Shown here one piece after another: positions 24,165 through 32,645 of a stretch of DNA of 64,000 nt. The DNA comes from Clostridia bacterium (GTDB lineage: Bacteria > Bacillota > Clostridia > Oscillospirales > Acutalibacteraceae). The notes under the pieces are model-generated. The model worked only from the letters and a program-made list of their open reading frames with translations, did not search any database and was not told the origin of the DNA. Within the stretch, counting starts at the first letter, position 1. Each line of letters begins with the position of its first letter. The stretch spans positions 35,752-99,751 of the forward strand of contig JAFSAR010000003.1 in NCBI GenBank assembly GCA_017442225.1. Reading direction: 5' to 3'. Both the position numbers and the translations under genes were made by a program.

Positions 24165-25595
24165 CTATTTTGTAAGTGGCGTTACGAATACACCTTCGCC
24201 GTAAGCAAGTTCGAGTTCAAGCTTTCCCTCTTCATCAAGGGTAACAATTTCGGGTGTGCCGCTGTAATCCTCACCGCCGTAGATTGCAACAGCGGTGCAA
24301 TCCTTAAAGGTTGCGGTTACGGTGTTGCTCTTTTCACGATCCGCCCAGTTTAAGAACATATACGCTTCACCGTATTCATCGCTTGTAAAGCGGCTTACAA
24401 TCATATCCTGCGTGCCTTTGGCAGATACATAATTTTCTGTGTTTTTCAATGTTACAAATTCAAGATTTTCGTCATATTCAAGCGGGCACACACGGAAGGT
24501 CTGGTCTACCGAACCCGAAACGCCGATTGTAGTATCCCAATCATAAGACAGGATTACATCAGCAAAAGACTGTATTTCTTTATGTAATTTTTGCAGACTG
24601 TAATAAACATCACTCGGTGTATCGTCACGATTCAATATGCAATTATCATACATATAAACCGAATTGCCGTCTTCATCAAATGATTTTGGTACAGAATAGC
24701 AATAATACTGTAAAGTGTCAGCGCCAAAAGCGAGAGCGTTGTATATCTCCCAACGAAGATCGCTTTCACTGAGGCTCATTTCAAATTCCTTTTTGCCCTC
24801 GTCAGCGCCACCGACACTTGACTGTAGAATATAGGCGGGTTTAACGTTGTATTTCTTCGCAGAGTTTGCAATATACTCATAGTTTGCAAGCAGTGTACCG
24901 TCATCTAGGGTATAATTTTGATGGAAGGGATAAACATCTACCGATACAAATGGATTTTCAAACGGCTCCATAAAGGTTTTTTCATAAAGTTCCATCATCT
25001 CGTCATAAGAATCAAAGCCCCTACTTGAAACAGCAGTAATAGGAATAAGATTAACTATAAATTTAGCATTGGGATATACCTTTTTAAAGTCTTCAACAAG
25101 GGTTTTGTTACCATATGTTTCAAAATGGTTTTCATTATTCCAATTTTTCAGGTACGGCTCATCGCAGATATGTATACCAGTGATTATATATTTGTATTCA
25201 CCATAAATATCGTGCTTACTAAATGGAGTTTCACCATAAAAATCCTCGTCTTCTTCACAACGCGGAACTATCCAGTCATTGTAATTTAGAATAGCGTTAA
25301 GTCCTACTTTTTTACAATATTCAAGGGCAGTCATAGTACGATCAGAGCCGAGATAAAACTGTTCTTCACTGGTGTAGCCAAGTGAATGATTTATCATTGC
25401 AAGGGTAGTAAAGCCTACATCCTTATATTGCTGAAAACTTTCCTCACTTATTTCGTAAGGCGCCCAGAAGCCCGAAATCTCAAACTGTTTAGATGCATAC
25501 TGCGGCAAATCTTTTTCGGTATGCTTTTTATCACAAGCCGTAAAACATAGCGGCATTGTTAATGCTAAAACAATTGCTAAAATTCTTTTAAACAT
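24165..25595 (-). CDS. Putative glycoside-hydrolase-like lipoprotein, paralogue 3
   Basis: 476 aa; signal peptide and lipobox FTAC. Core motifs FEISGFWAPYEISEESFQQY, ITGIHICDEPYLKNW, FVSVDVYPFHQN and the shared C-terminal YGGEDYSGTPEIV. It has small insertions relative to paralogues 1 and 4, for example around GGADEGKKEFEMSLS. It lies 46 nt upstream of paralogue 2 in transcription order. A foldback at 25615-25641 precedes it. Function as for the family: secreted, membrane-anchored, probably acting on a carbohydrate; unproven. Confidence 0.7.
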   Translation of the reverse strand: MFKRILAIVLALTMPLCFTACDKKHTEKDLPQYASKQFEISGFWAPYEISEESFQQYKDVGFTTLAMINHSLGYTSEEQFYLGSDRTMTALEYCKKVGLNAILNYNDWIVPRCEEDEDFYGETPFSKHDIYGEYKYIITGIHICDEPYLKNWNNENHFETYGNKTLVEDFKKVYPNAKFIVNLIPITAVSSRGFDSYDEMMELYEKTFMEPFENPFVSVDVYPFHQNYTLDDGTLLANYEYIANSAKKYNVKPAYILQSSVGGADEGKKEFEMSLSESDLRWEIYNALAFGADTLQYYCYSVPKSFDEDGNSVYMYDNCILNRDDTPSDVYYSLQKLHKEIQSFADVILSYDWDTTIGVSGSVDQTFRVCPLEYDENLEFVTLKNTENYVSAKGTQDMIVSRFTSDEYGEAYMFLNWADREKSNTVTATFKDCTAVAIYGGEDYSGTPEIVTLDEEGKLELELAYGEGVFVTPLTK

Positions 25596-25614
25596 ATTTT
25601 CACCCTTTGTATCA

Positions 25615-25641
25615 TAGGCTGACGAAATTTTCGTCAGCCTA
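25615..25641. other. Perfect hairpin between paralogues 3 and 4
   Basis: TAGGCTGACGAAA pairs with TTTCGTCAGCCTA. On the minus strand it follows paralogue 4 but has no T run, and it ends about 20 nt before the paralogue 3 start, so it may be an mRNA-stability or attenuating element. Confidence 0.5.
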
Positions 25642-25656
25642 TAAAATAATTTTTTA

Positions 25657-27057
25657 TTATTTTGTAAGCGGAGTTACAAACACACCCTCGCCGTAAGCAA
25701 GATCAAGTGTAAGATTTCCTTCTTCATCAAGGGTAACAATTTCGGGTGTACCGCTGTAATCTACTCCACCGTAGATGGCAACAGCAGTGCAGTCTTTAAG
25801 CTTCGCTACAACCGTATTACTGTTATCGCGGTCAGCAAAGTTTACAAACATATACGCTTCGCCGTATTCTTCGCTGGTGAAATGACTGATAATCAAATCC
25901 TGTGTAGCAGTTGCAGACACATAATGCTTTGCATCATTGAATTTTTCATATTCAAAATTTTCATCATATTCAAGCGCACCTACACGAAAAGCCGTATCCT
26001 CACTGCCCGAAACACCTATCGACTTATCCCAATCATAAGACAGGATTACGCTTGCAAAGCTTTGAATTTCTTTATTCAGCTTTTGCAGATAATAATATAT
26101 ATCGCTTGGTGTATCATCCTGATTTAGTATACAGTAATCATACATATAATCTATACTGCCATCTTCTTTAAACGATTTAGGAACCGAATAGCAATAATAT
26201 TGCAGAGCGTCGGCGCCAAAAGCAATTGCAGCATTTATCTCCCAACGCAAATCACTTTCGCTAAGACTCTTTTCAAATTCGTTTCCAACGCTTGACTGCA
26301 GAATAATTCCCGGTTTTATACCGTATTTTTTTGCAGAGTTTGCAATTAACTCGTAATTCATGGCAAGCATAGTGTCATCACTTGTATTGTCTTTATGAAA
26401 CGGATAAACATCTACCGATATAAACGGATTGCTGAACGGCTCCATAAAACTTTCTTCATAAACTTCTATCATGTGAATATATGAATCAAAGCCGGCAAAG
26501 CCGTTTGAAGTTATCGCAAACGGAAGAAGGTTTACTATGTATTTAGCATTAGGATAAACCTTTTTAAAATCGTCAACAAGAGTTTTGTTGCCATAAACCG
26601 GTATATGTTTGGCCTGAGGCTCATCGCAGATATGAACACCTGTTATAATATCCTTGTAATCTCCGTATAGGTCGTATTTGCTGAAAGGTGTTTCTCCGTT
26701 ATAATCAGGATCATTTTCTGTCCATTCTGCCATCCAATCGTTATATCCAATAATGGCTTTAAGACCGACCTTTTTGCAAACTTCAAGCGCTTTCATAGTG
26801 CGGTCAGAACCAAGATAGAACTGCTCTTCACTTGTACGGCTTAAAGAGTGGTTTATCATAGCAAGGGTATTAAAGCCGGCATCCTTATATTGCTGAAAAC
26901 TTTCCTCACTTATCTCATACGGAGCCCAAAAGCACGAAATTTCAAACTGCTTTTCTCTGTATTCGGGTAGGTCTGATAAATCGTATTTTTTATCGCAACC
27001 GATAAGACCAAACACCATAATCAGACATAAAGATAACGCTAAGATTCTTTTAAACAT
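25657..27057 (-). CDS. Putative glycoside-hydrolase-like lipoprotein, paralogue 4
   Basis: 466 aa; first gene of the array in transcription order. Signal peptide with lipobox LIGC, then FEISCFWAPYEISEESFQQY, ITGVHICDEPQAKHIPVYG, FISVDVYPFHKDN, the segment ADALQYYCYSVPKSF shared with all paralogues, and C-terminal YGGVDYSGTPEIV, YGEGVFVTPLTK. It is closest to paralogue 1 across the barrel. The conserved D-E-P motif also appears in the DUF4091-type protein at 62125-63609. Family not identified by name. Confidence 0.7.
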   Translation of the reverse strand: MFKRILALSLCLIMVFGLIGCDKKYDLSDLPEYREKQFEISCFWAPYEISEESFQQYKDAGFNTLAMINHSLSRTSEEQFYLGSDRTMKALEVCKKVGLKAIIGYNDWMAEWTENDPDYNGETPFSKYDLYGDYKDIITGVHICDEPQAKHIPVYGNKTLVDDFKKVYPNAKYIVNLLPFAITSNGFAGFDSYIHMIEVYEESFMEPFSNPFISVDVYPFHKDNTSDDTMLAMNYELIANSAKKYGIKPGIILQSSVGNEFEKSLSESDLRWEINAAIAFGADALQYYCYSVPKSFKEDGSIDYMYDYCILNQDDTPSDIYYYLQKLNKEIQSFASVILSYDWDKSIGVSGSEDTAFRVGALEYDENFEYEKFNDAKHYVSATATQDLIISHFTSEEYGEAYMFVNFADRDNSNTVVAKLKDCTAVAIYGGVDYSGTPEIVTLDEEGNLTLDLAYGEGVFVTPLTK

Positions 27058-27098
27058 AATTTTCTCTCCTTTTTATGATTAAATTTTGGTAATGCAAA

Positions 27099-27123
27099 GC
27101 GCATAAGGATGTCGCCTATGCGC
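27099..27123 (-). terminator. Hairpin between the Na/Pi cotransporter gene and the lipoprotein array
   Basis: GCGCATA/TATGCGC stem; on the minus strand followed by TTTGC. Weak terminator candidate only. Confidence 0.35.
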
Positions 27124-27187
27124 GATAAAGAGCCAAAAGATGCCTTTAAACTGCCCTTTTAGGCTGTTTAGAGTTTAAATACTTTAG

Positions 27188-28972
27188 TTAATCAAGACTG
27201 TATTTCTTTTCATATTCGCCGTATTCTTCCACAAAATTGCCTACCGCCGCAGTCTTTACCTTGCGTAGATACTTATGAGTATCAAGCTTAGGTGAATCCT
27301 GCTGTATGGTATAAACCGCTACGTTTGAACAGTGGTCTGATACTCTTTCCATATTGGTAAGCAAGTCGGAAAATACAAATCCCATTTGCACGGTACATTC
27401 GCCTTTTTGCAAACGGTCGATATGACGGGATTTAAGCTCATCCTTGAGCTTGTCGATTACCTGCTCGATAGGCTCTACGTGTGAAGCCGCCTCAAAGTCA
27501 TCATTTATAAACGAGTCAACAGTAATATTTACGATTTCTTTAAGAGCATCCGTCATAATGGAAATTTCGCGCTTTGCGTCATCCGAGAAAACAATATTTT
27601 TTTCTTTGATTTCTAAAGCCGTTCCGCAAAGATTTAATGCGTGGTCGCTGATTCTTTCAAAATCGCTGAGTGAGTGAAGCATACGTGACACTGCATGTGA
27701 ATCGTCTTCTGATAAATTATTACTGCTTAACCGCACAAGATATGTACCAAGCTTATCCTCATATTTATCGGTCAGCGTTTCCATATCACGAACAAACTGT
27801 GATTTTTGTTCATCATAACCGTCAATCAGTTCAAGAGATGTAATAATTGCGGTTTTTGTGTGCTTTGCCATTTCGTTTGAAAGGCGGCGACACTCGCTGA
27901 TAGCAAGGGGTGTGTTGTTGAATATACGCTCGTCCAAAAATACGGTATGTTGTTTTTCATCCTTACCTTCGGTAACGATTTTTGTGCAAAACTTTATAAT
28001 CAATTTTTTTATTGGGAACAAAACGACTGTTGTAACAACATTAAATAATGTATGAATAATAGCAATGTCAACCATTCTTACATCGACACTTTTTAACCAA
28101 TCTACACCGAATATTGGCAACAAATACATAATAATCATACAAAGCGCCGAGCCAAACACATTTACAAAAAAGTGCATCATTACTACACGTTTTGCATTTT
28201 TATTGGTACCTACGCTTGAAATAAGCGCGGTAACACAAGTACCTATATTAGCGCCGAGCACAAGTGGTATTGCCATTTGCCAAGTGATACCACCCGAAAG
28301 CGCAAGGGCTTGAACTATACCGATTGTTGCAGCCGATGACTGAATAACACCTGTAAATATTGTAGAAACCAATAATGCAATTATAGGACTTGAAAGACTT
28401 GCCAAGAATTTGTCAAATCCCGGTATTTCACGAACCGATACCATCGAAGCACTCATAAGTTCCATACCGAACATAAGTACTGCAAAGCCTATAAATATAA
28501 TGCCAAGGTTGTGTTTTTTCTCACTCTTTGACATCATCCTGAGCACTATTCCCACAAAAGCAAGTATAGGCGCAAAGGTCATAGGTTGTAAGAGCGTCAT
28601 AAAGAAGTTGCCCTCTCCTATACCCGCAAGGCTTAGTATCCAGGCGGTAAGCGTAGTACCGATATTTGATCCCATTATCATACCGAAGGTATTGCCAAAC
28701 TGAATTATACCCGAATTAACAAGACCTACAAGCATTACCGTAAATGCCGACGAGGACTGAATTGCAACCGTTATACCCGCGCCCAAGAAAAGACCTAAAA
28801 AGTCATTTGCGGTAACCTTTTTCATTGTGCGTTCAAGTCCGCCGCCTGCCATAGTTTCAAGCCCGTTTGACATTACGTTCATTCCGTACATAAAAAATGC
28901 CAAACCGCCAACCAGCATTGCAAACATTATAAGTATTTGTGTAGCACCGCTGGATTCTATCAATATTTCCAT
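27188..28972 (-). CDS. Na/Pi cotransporter family protein with C-terminal PhoU-like domain
   Basis: 594 aa from the ATG at 28972, chosen because GGAGGATAG precedes it. The N-terminal half has two repeats with the family QSSSAFTVMLVGLV and QSSAATIGIVQALALSGG motifs, and about 8-9 membrane segments. From about residue 345 a soluble helical PhoU-like region runs to the end (SDFERISDHALNLC, TNMERVSDHCSNVA are its two metal-binding-type helices). NptA/YjbB-type protein that moves phosphate with sodium; direction (often export) is uncertain. Monocistronic by appearance. Confidence 0.92.
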   Translation of the reverse strand: MEILIESSGATQILIMFAMLVGGLAFFMYGMNVMSNGLETMAGGGLERTMKKVTANDFLGLFLGAGITVAIQSSSAFTVMLVGLVNSGIIQFGNTFGMIMGSNIGTTLTAWILSLAGIGEGNFFMTLLQPMTFAPILAFVGIVLRMMSKSEKKHNLGIIFIGFAVLMFGMELMSASMVSVREIPGFDKFLASLSSPIIALLVSTIFTGVIQSSAATIGIVQALALSGGITWQMAIPLVLGANIGTCVTALISSVGTNKNAKRVVMMHFFVNVFGSALCMIIMYLLPIFGVDWLKSVDVRMVDIAIIHTLFNVVTTVVLFPIKKLIIKFCTKIVTEGKDEKQHTVFLDERIFNNTPLAISECRRLSNEMAKHTKTAIITSLELIDGYDEQKSQFVRDMETLTDKYEDKLGTYLVRLSSNNLSEDDSHAVSRMLHSLSDFERISDHALNLCGTALEIKEKNIVFSDDAKREISIMTDALKEIVNITVDSFINDDFEAASHVEPIEQVIDKLKDELKSRHIDRLQKGECTVQMGFVFSDLLTNMERVSDHCSNVAVYTIQQDSPKLDTHKYLRKVKTAAVGNFVEEYGEYEKKYSLD

Positions 28973-29007
28973 ATTATAGCTATCCTCCAAATATTATTAA
29001 CTATAAA

Positions 29008-30399
29008 TTAAAATTTGATTTTTTCAGCAATATATGATTTTAGCTCACTAATAGGAATACGAACCTGCTGCATACTGTCACGCTCACGAACAGTAACGCA
29101 ACCGTCTTCTTCACTTTCAAAATCGTAGGTAATGCAGAAAGGTGTGCCTATCTCATCCTCGCGGCGATAACGCTTACCGATTGAACCTGCATCATCAAAG
29201 TCAACCATAAATTCTTTTGCCAAATCATTCTTAATTTCCATAGCCTTGTCAGAAAGTTTTTTGGAAAGGGGGAGAACAGCGGCTTTAAACGGAGCCAAAG
29301 CAGGATGCAGACGAAGCACTACGCGCTTGTCACCCTTTTCGTCAACCTCTTCGTCATAGGCGTTGCAAAGGAATGCGAGTGTTACGCGGTCGGCGCCAAG
29401 CGATGGCTCAATAACATAAGGAACATATTTTTCATTTGTTTCAGGGTCAAAGTATTCCATAGGCTCACCCGAATGCTCTGCGTGCTGGCTTAGGTCATAA
29501 TCTGTACGGTCGGCAACGCCCCAAAGTTCGCCCCAGCCAAATGGGAACAGGAACTCAAAGTCGGTCGTAGCCTTTGAATAGAAGCAAAGCTCATCTTTGT
29601 CGTGATCGCGAAGACGAAGAGCATTTTCATCCATACCAAGATTTATAAGCCAGTCACGGCAGAAACTACGCCAATAGTCGAACCACTCAAGGTCTGTACC
29701 CGGCTTGCAGAAGAACTCGAGCTCCATCTGTTCAAATTCACGAATACGGAAAATAAAGTTACCTGGGGTGATTTCATTACGGAATGATTTACCTATCTGA
29801 CCTACGCCAAATGGTAACTTGCGGCGTGTAGTACGCTGAATATTTTTAAAGTTCACAAAAATACCCTGCGCTGTTTCGGGACGAAGGTAAAGGGTTGATG
29901 AACTGTCCTCGGTAACACCCTGAAACGTTTTGAACATAAGGTTGAATTTACGTATATCGGTAAAGTCATGTGAGCCACAATCGGGACAAGCGATACCTTT
30001 TTCACGGATATAATCCATCATTTCACTGTCACTCATAGCCGCAGGGTTGTCAGAAAGACCGTTTTCTGCAACATAATCTTCTATAAGCTTATCTGCGCGG
30101 TGACGAGTTTTACACTGACGGCAGTCCATAAGTGGATCAGAAAAACCGCCCAAGTGACCTGACGCTACCCAGGTTTCAGGATTCATAATAATAGCGCTGT
30201 CAAGGCCTACGTTATAGGGATTTTCCTGAACGAATTTTTTCCACCATGCGCGCTTTATATTATTTTTAAGTTCCACGCCCAACGGACCGTAGTCCCAAGC
30301 ATTTGCAAGTCCGCCGTAGATTTCACTACCTGGATAAACAAAGCCTCTACCCTTGGCAAGATTTACTATCATATCCATTGTCTTTTGTGAATTATCCAT
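29008..30399 (-). CDS. glyS: Glycyl-tRNA synthetase (dimeric type)
   Basis: 463-aa single-chain alpha2-type GlyRS. Motifs: [20 protein letters not shown] near the N-terminus, motif 1 region, motif 2 [20 protein letters not shown] (typical FRNEI), ETAQGIF, motif 3 [11 protein letters not shown], and a C-terminal anticodon-binding domain. An inserted zinc-type Cys set is visible (CRQCKTRH and CPDCGSHD). The ATG at 30399 follows GAGAGG; the ATG three codons upstream abuts that site. No T-box is seen in the short leader, in contrast to thrS. Confidence 0.96.
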   Translation of the reverse strand: MDNSQKTMDMIVNLAKGRGFVYPGSEIYGGLANAWDYGPLGVELKNNIKRAWWKKFVQENPYNVGLDSAIIMNPETWVASGHLGGFSDPLMDCRQCKTRHRADKLIEDYVAENGLSDNPAAMSDSEMMDYIREKGIACPDCGSHDFTDIRKFNLMFKTFQGVTEDSSSTLYLRPETAQGIFVNFKNIQRTTRRKLPFGVGQIGKSFRNEITPGNFIFRIREFEQMELEFFCKPGTDLEWFDYWRSFCRDWLINLGMDENALRLRDHDKDELCFYSKATTDFEFLFPFGWGELWGVADRTDYDLSQHAEHSGEPMEYFDPETNEKYVPYVIEPSLGADRVTLAFLCNAYDEEVDEKGDKRVVLRLHPALAPFKAAVLPLSKKLSDKAMEIKNDLAKEFMVDFDDAGSIGKRYRREDEIGTPFCITYDFESEEDGCVTVRERDSMQQVRIPISELKSYIAEKIKF

Positions 30400-30440
30400 T
30401 TTATTCATCCTCTCAAAAAAACTATATTTATACAAATATA

Positions 30441-30469
30441 ATACTAATAAAATTTACGCAAAATGTCAA
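30441..30469 (-). promoter_or_regulatory. Promoter of glyS
   Basis: On the minus strand TTGACA, 17-nt spacer, TAGTAT, about 45 nt before the start codon. Confidence 0.7.
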
Positions 30470-30527
30470 CAATAAAAAGGTATAATTTTACACTTAAATA
30501 TGCAAAATTTTTGTAAACTTTATAACC

Positions 30528-30556
30528 TTGACATATTTATATACATCGTTTATACT
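30528..30556 (+). promoter_or_regulatory. Promoter of the two-gene operon at 30586-31148
   Basis: TTGACA (30528-30533), 17-nt spacer, TATACT (30551-30556). Confidence 0.8.
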
Positions 30557-30585
30557 TTAATAAATAAAGCTTGGAGGTATTTTGT

Positions 30586-30843
30586 ATGAACTTTGAAAAA
30601 ATTCAGCTTCACAATGTTGATTTTGAAGATCTTATTAAAGTAATAGATAAATGCACAGGCGATGTTTACCTCGAAACAAACGACGGTGACTCGCTTAACC
30701 TAAAATCCCGCCTTTGCCAAATTTTAGGACTCAGCACCATTCTTGCCAGTACTGAAATTGAAGAGGCTTGGGTGCGTTGCACAAAAAAAGAAGATGAAAC
30801 AATGATTTTCCGTTTCAATCTTTACGGTGAAATGCCCGAATAA
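30586..30843 (+). CDS. Small HPr-like-fold hypothetical protein
   Basis: 85 aa from the ATG at 30586 behind GGAGG. The centre, GDVYLETNDGDSLNLKSRLC and QILGLSTIL, resembles the beta strand and regulatory-Ser helix of HPr (compare NAKSLLGVLSLGI in the HPr of this window), but there is no GLHARP histidine site. It could therefore be a PTS-HPr-related regulatory domain without phosphocarrier function. This is inference from one segment. It is followed by another small conserved-looking gene after 20 nt. Confidence 0.5.
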   Translation: MNFEKIQLHNVDFEDLIKVIDKCTGDVYLETNDGDSLNLKSRLCQILGLSTILASTEIEEAWVRCTKKEDETMIFRFNLYGEMPE

Positions 30844-30863
30844 ATTTTTAGGAGAACGTTACT

Positions 30864-31148
30864 ATGTCTGAAACAAACTTTTTAACCTATAAAGGCAAGC
30901 CCCTTGTCCGCAAGGGTAAAGAAATTTACTACGGTGATATGAGTGAAAAATATGTAGTAAAATTCGAAATCCTTTCTTCAAAAAAAGACGGCAAGCTTGA
31001 AATTGCCGATAAGGTATCGGTACAGCTGCTTGACAGCAATACCGACAAGCCAATGAAAGAACGCATAAAAAAGGAAAGCACAAAAGACAATTTGTTTACG
31101 GCGCTTGACTTAGGACTTACTTGGCTTGAGCGCGCTTTGAAAGAATAA
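30864..31148 (+). CDS. Hypothetical small protein
   Basis: 94 aa, no signal peptide or membrane segment. Mixed beta-rich N-terminal part (YKGKPLVRKGKEIYYGDMSE, then YVVKFEIL) and an amphipathic C-terminal helix LFTALDLGLTWLERALKE. Preceded by AGGAG. Second gene of a two-gene operon with the HPr-like protein. I do not recognise a family. Confidence 0.6.
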   Translation: MSETNFLTYKGKPLVRKGKEIYYGDMSEKYVVKFEILSSKKDGKLEIADKVSVQLLDSNTDKPMKERIKKESTKDNLFTALDLGLTWLERALKE

Positions 31149-31159
31149 TCACACTACGT

Positions 31160-31185
31160 ACCCAGACCGAAAAATCGGTCTGGGT
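31160..31185 (+). terminator. Hairpin after the small-protein operon
   Basis: Perfect 11-bp stem ACCCAGACCGA/TCGGTCTGGGT with AAAA loop; the T-rich tract (ATTGTTGCATTTTT) is loose. The rest of the gap to 31346 holds the hydrogenase promoter region. Confidence 0.7.
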
Positions 31186-31248
31186 ATTGTTGCATTTTTA
31201 ACAGCAGAATTTTTTCACAAAAAAATTGAGATTTTTTTAACAAACCCC

Positions 31249-31311
31249 TTTTCAAAATGAAAAATATATGATATTATATATGTTGATACAATTTTAACAA
31301 TGTTTTTGTTA
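31249..31311 (+). promoter_or_regulatory. Hydrogenase operon promoter with candidate Rex operator
   Basis: TTTTCA (31249-31254), 17-nt spacer, TATTAT (31272-31277). Directly downstream, TTGATACAATTTTAACAA (31283-31300) matches the Rex consensus TTGTTAANNNNTTAACAA with two mismatches, and overlaps a perfect dyad TAACAATGTTTTTGTTA (31295-31311). The position over the start point suits NADH-responsive repression of hydrogenase genes. Rex itself is not in the window. Confidence 0.5.
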
Positions 31312-31345
31312 TATTTTGTCGTAATCTATAAGGAGGAAATCTTTT

Positions 31346-31843
31346 ATGAAGAAAAAAATTAGCAAACTCCCCTTTAAAGGTACTGCCGAGCAGGAGGCGC
31401 AACTTAAAGCTGTCATTGCTGAAAACTGCCACGATAAAAGTAACGTTATGGTAGTTATGCAGAAGGCTCAGGATATTTACGGATATCTGCCGCTTGAAGT
31501 GCAGGAAATGATTGCTGAGGGTATGGGCGTATCTCTTGAAAAGGTATACGGCGTTGCTACCTTCTACGCGCAGTTCTCGCTCTCACCTAAGGGAAAGTAC
31601 AACATCTCGGTTTGTCTTGGTACCGCTTGCTATGTTGTAGGCTCGGGCGATATTTTTGACAAGCTTAGTGAAAAGCTCGGTATCGGCGCTGACGAATGCA
31701 CCGAGGACGGCAAATTCTCTCTTACCGCTTGCCGTTGTATAGGCGCTTGCGGTCTGGCTCCCGTTCTTACTGTTAATGAAGAGGTTTACGGTCGTCTTAC
31801 CGTTGACGATGTTGACAGCATTTTAGCAAAATACGCTGACTAA
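31346..31843 (+). CDS. hydC: NADH-linked [FeFe]-hydrogenase subunit HydC (NuoE-like)
   Basis: 165-aa thioredoxin-like [2Fe-2S] protein. The four ligand cysteines are visible in VCLGTACYVVG (C-x4-C) and TACRCIGACGLAP (C-x3-C). N-terminal helical part QKAQDIYGYLPLEVQEMIAE is typical of NuoE. In trimeric bifurcating hydrogenases this subunit relays electrons near the flavin of HydB. First gene of the operon, behind GGAGG. Confidence 0.93.
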   Translation: MKKKISKLPFKGTAEQEAQLKAVIAENCHDKSNVMVVMQKAQDIYGYLPLEVQEMIAEGMGVSLEKVYGVATFYAQFSLSPKGKYNISVCLGTACYVVGSGDIFDKLSEKLGIGADECTEDGKFSLTACRCIGACGLAPVLTVNEEVYGRLTVDDVDSILAKYAD

Positions 31844-31862
31844 TTTAAAGGATAGATAACTT

Positions 31863-32216
31863 ATGAAAATAAGTCAAATGCAAAAGCTTCTTGAAGCAAG
31901 GGTTCTTTGCTGTGAGGAAAACGCCAATCGCCACGTTTATTCTGCGTGCGGTTGCGACCTTATGAGCGATGTTCTGGCTTTTGTTAAGGATCAGGCCGTT
32001 CTGCTTACGGGACTTGTAAATCCTCAGGTTATCCGTACAGCCGAAATGATGGATATGATTTGTATTGTTTTTGTGCGTTCAAAAGTACCAAGTGAGGAAA
32101 TGATAGAACTTGCCCGCGAGAGCGGCATAGTTCTTATGGTTTCTGACAAACGTCTTTATGAGGCCTGCGGTCTGCTTTATCAGAACGGTCTTGTAGGAAA
32201 TAAGGTTAAAGGATGA
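31863..32216 (+). CDS. DRTGG-domain protein 1
   Basis: 117 aa. Alpha/beta pattern CCEENANRHVYSACGCDLMS, then AVLLTGLVNPQVIRTAEMM and GIVLMVSDKRLYEACGLLY, matching the DRTGG domains found in hydrogenase clusters of Thermotoga and Clostridia, believed to be regulatory. Its end overlaps the next start (ATGA). No catalytic residues are evident. Confidence 0.75.
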   Translation: MKISQMQKLLEARVLCCEENANRHVYSACGCDLMSDVLAFVKDQAVLLTGLVNPQVIRTAEMMDMICIVFVRSKVPSEEMIELARESGIVLMVSDKRLYEACGLLYQNGLVGNKVKG

Positions 32217-32635
32217 ACGAAGTATTAAACTTCCATTTTAATGTTGACGGAAACGATTTTACATCGGCCGGTCAAGCATCAATACAAATCAAAAAAAATC
32301 TAAGACGGTTAGGGCTCGACCCCGAAACCATCAGACGCGTATCTATCGCCATGTACGAAGGCGAAATAAATATGGTTATTCACGCGCACGGCGGTGAAGC
32401 CGACGTAAACGTTTATGAAGACCGTATTGAAATAATCCTGAAAGACAAAGGCCCAGGTATTGAAAATATTGAACAAGCAATGCAAGAAGGCTTTTCTACC
32501 GCTCACGATCAAATTCGTTCGCTCGGCTTTGGCGCAGGTATGGGACTTCCCAATATGAAGCGCTACACCGACGATATGAAAATTGAATCAGAGGTAGGAG
32601 TAGGCACCACCGTTACTATGCAGGTTAATTTGTAA
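32213..32635 (+). CDS. GHKL ATPase, RsbW/RsbT-like anti-sigma-type kinase
   Basis: 140 aa. N box YEGEINMVIHAHGG, G1 box KDKGPGIENIEQAMQ and G2-like GFGAGMGLPNMKRY mark a HATPase_c fold without histidine-kinase dimer or membrane parts. This is the size and layout of RsbW/RsbT/SpoIIAB-type serine kinases. Located between a DRTGG gene and the HydS-like gene, so a role in relaying a redox or H2 signal is likely but unproven. No sigma factor or STAS antagonist is nearby. Confidence 0.85.
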   Translation: MNEVLNFHFNVDGNDFTSAGQASIQIKKNLRRLGLDPETIRRVSIAMYEGEINMVIHAHGGEADVNVYEDRIEIILKDKGPGIENIEQAMQEGFSTAHDQIRSLGFGAGMGLPNMKRYTDDMKIESEVGVGTTVTMQVNL

Positions 32636-32645
32636 GGAGGACGTT

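Noticed and set aside
29008..30530. T-box leader upstream of glyS
   Set aside because: The leader is only about 40 nt from the predicted promoter and has no T-box sequence.
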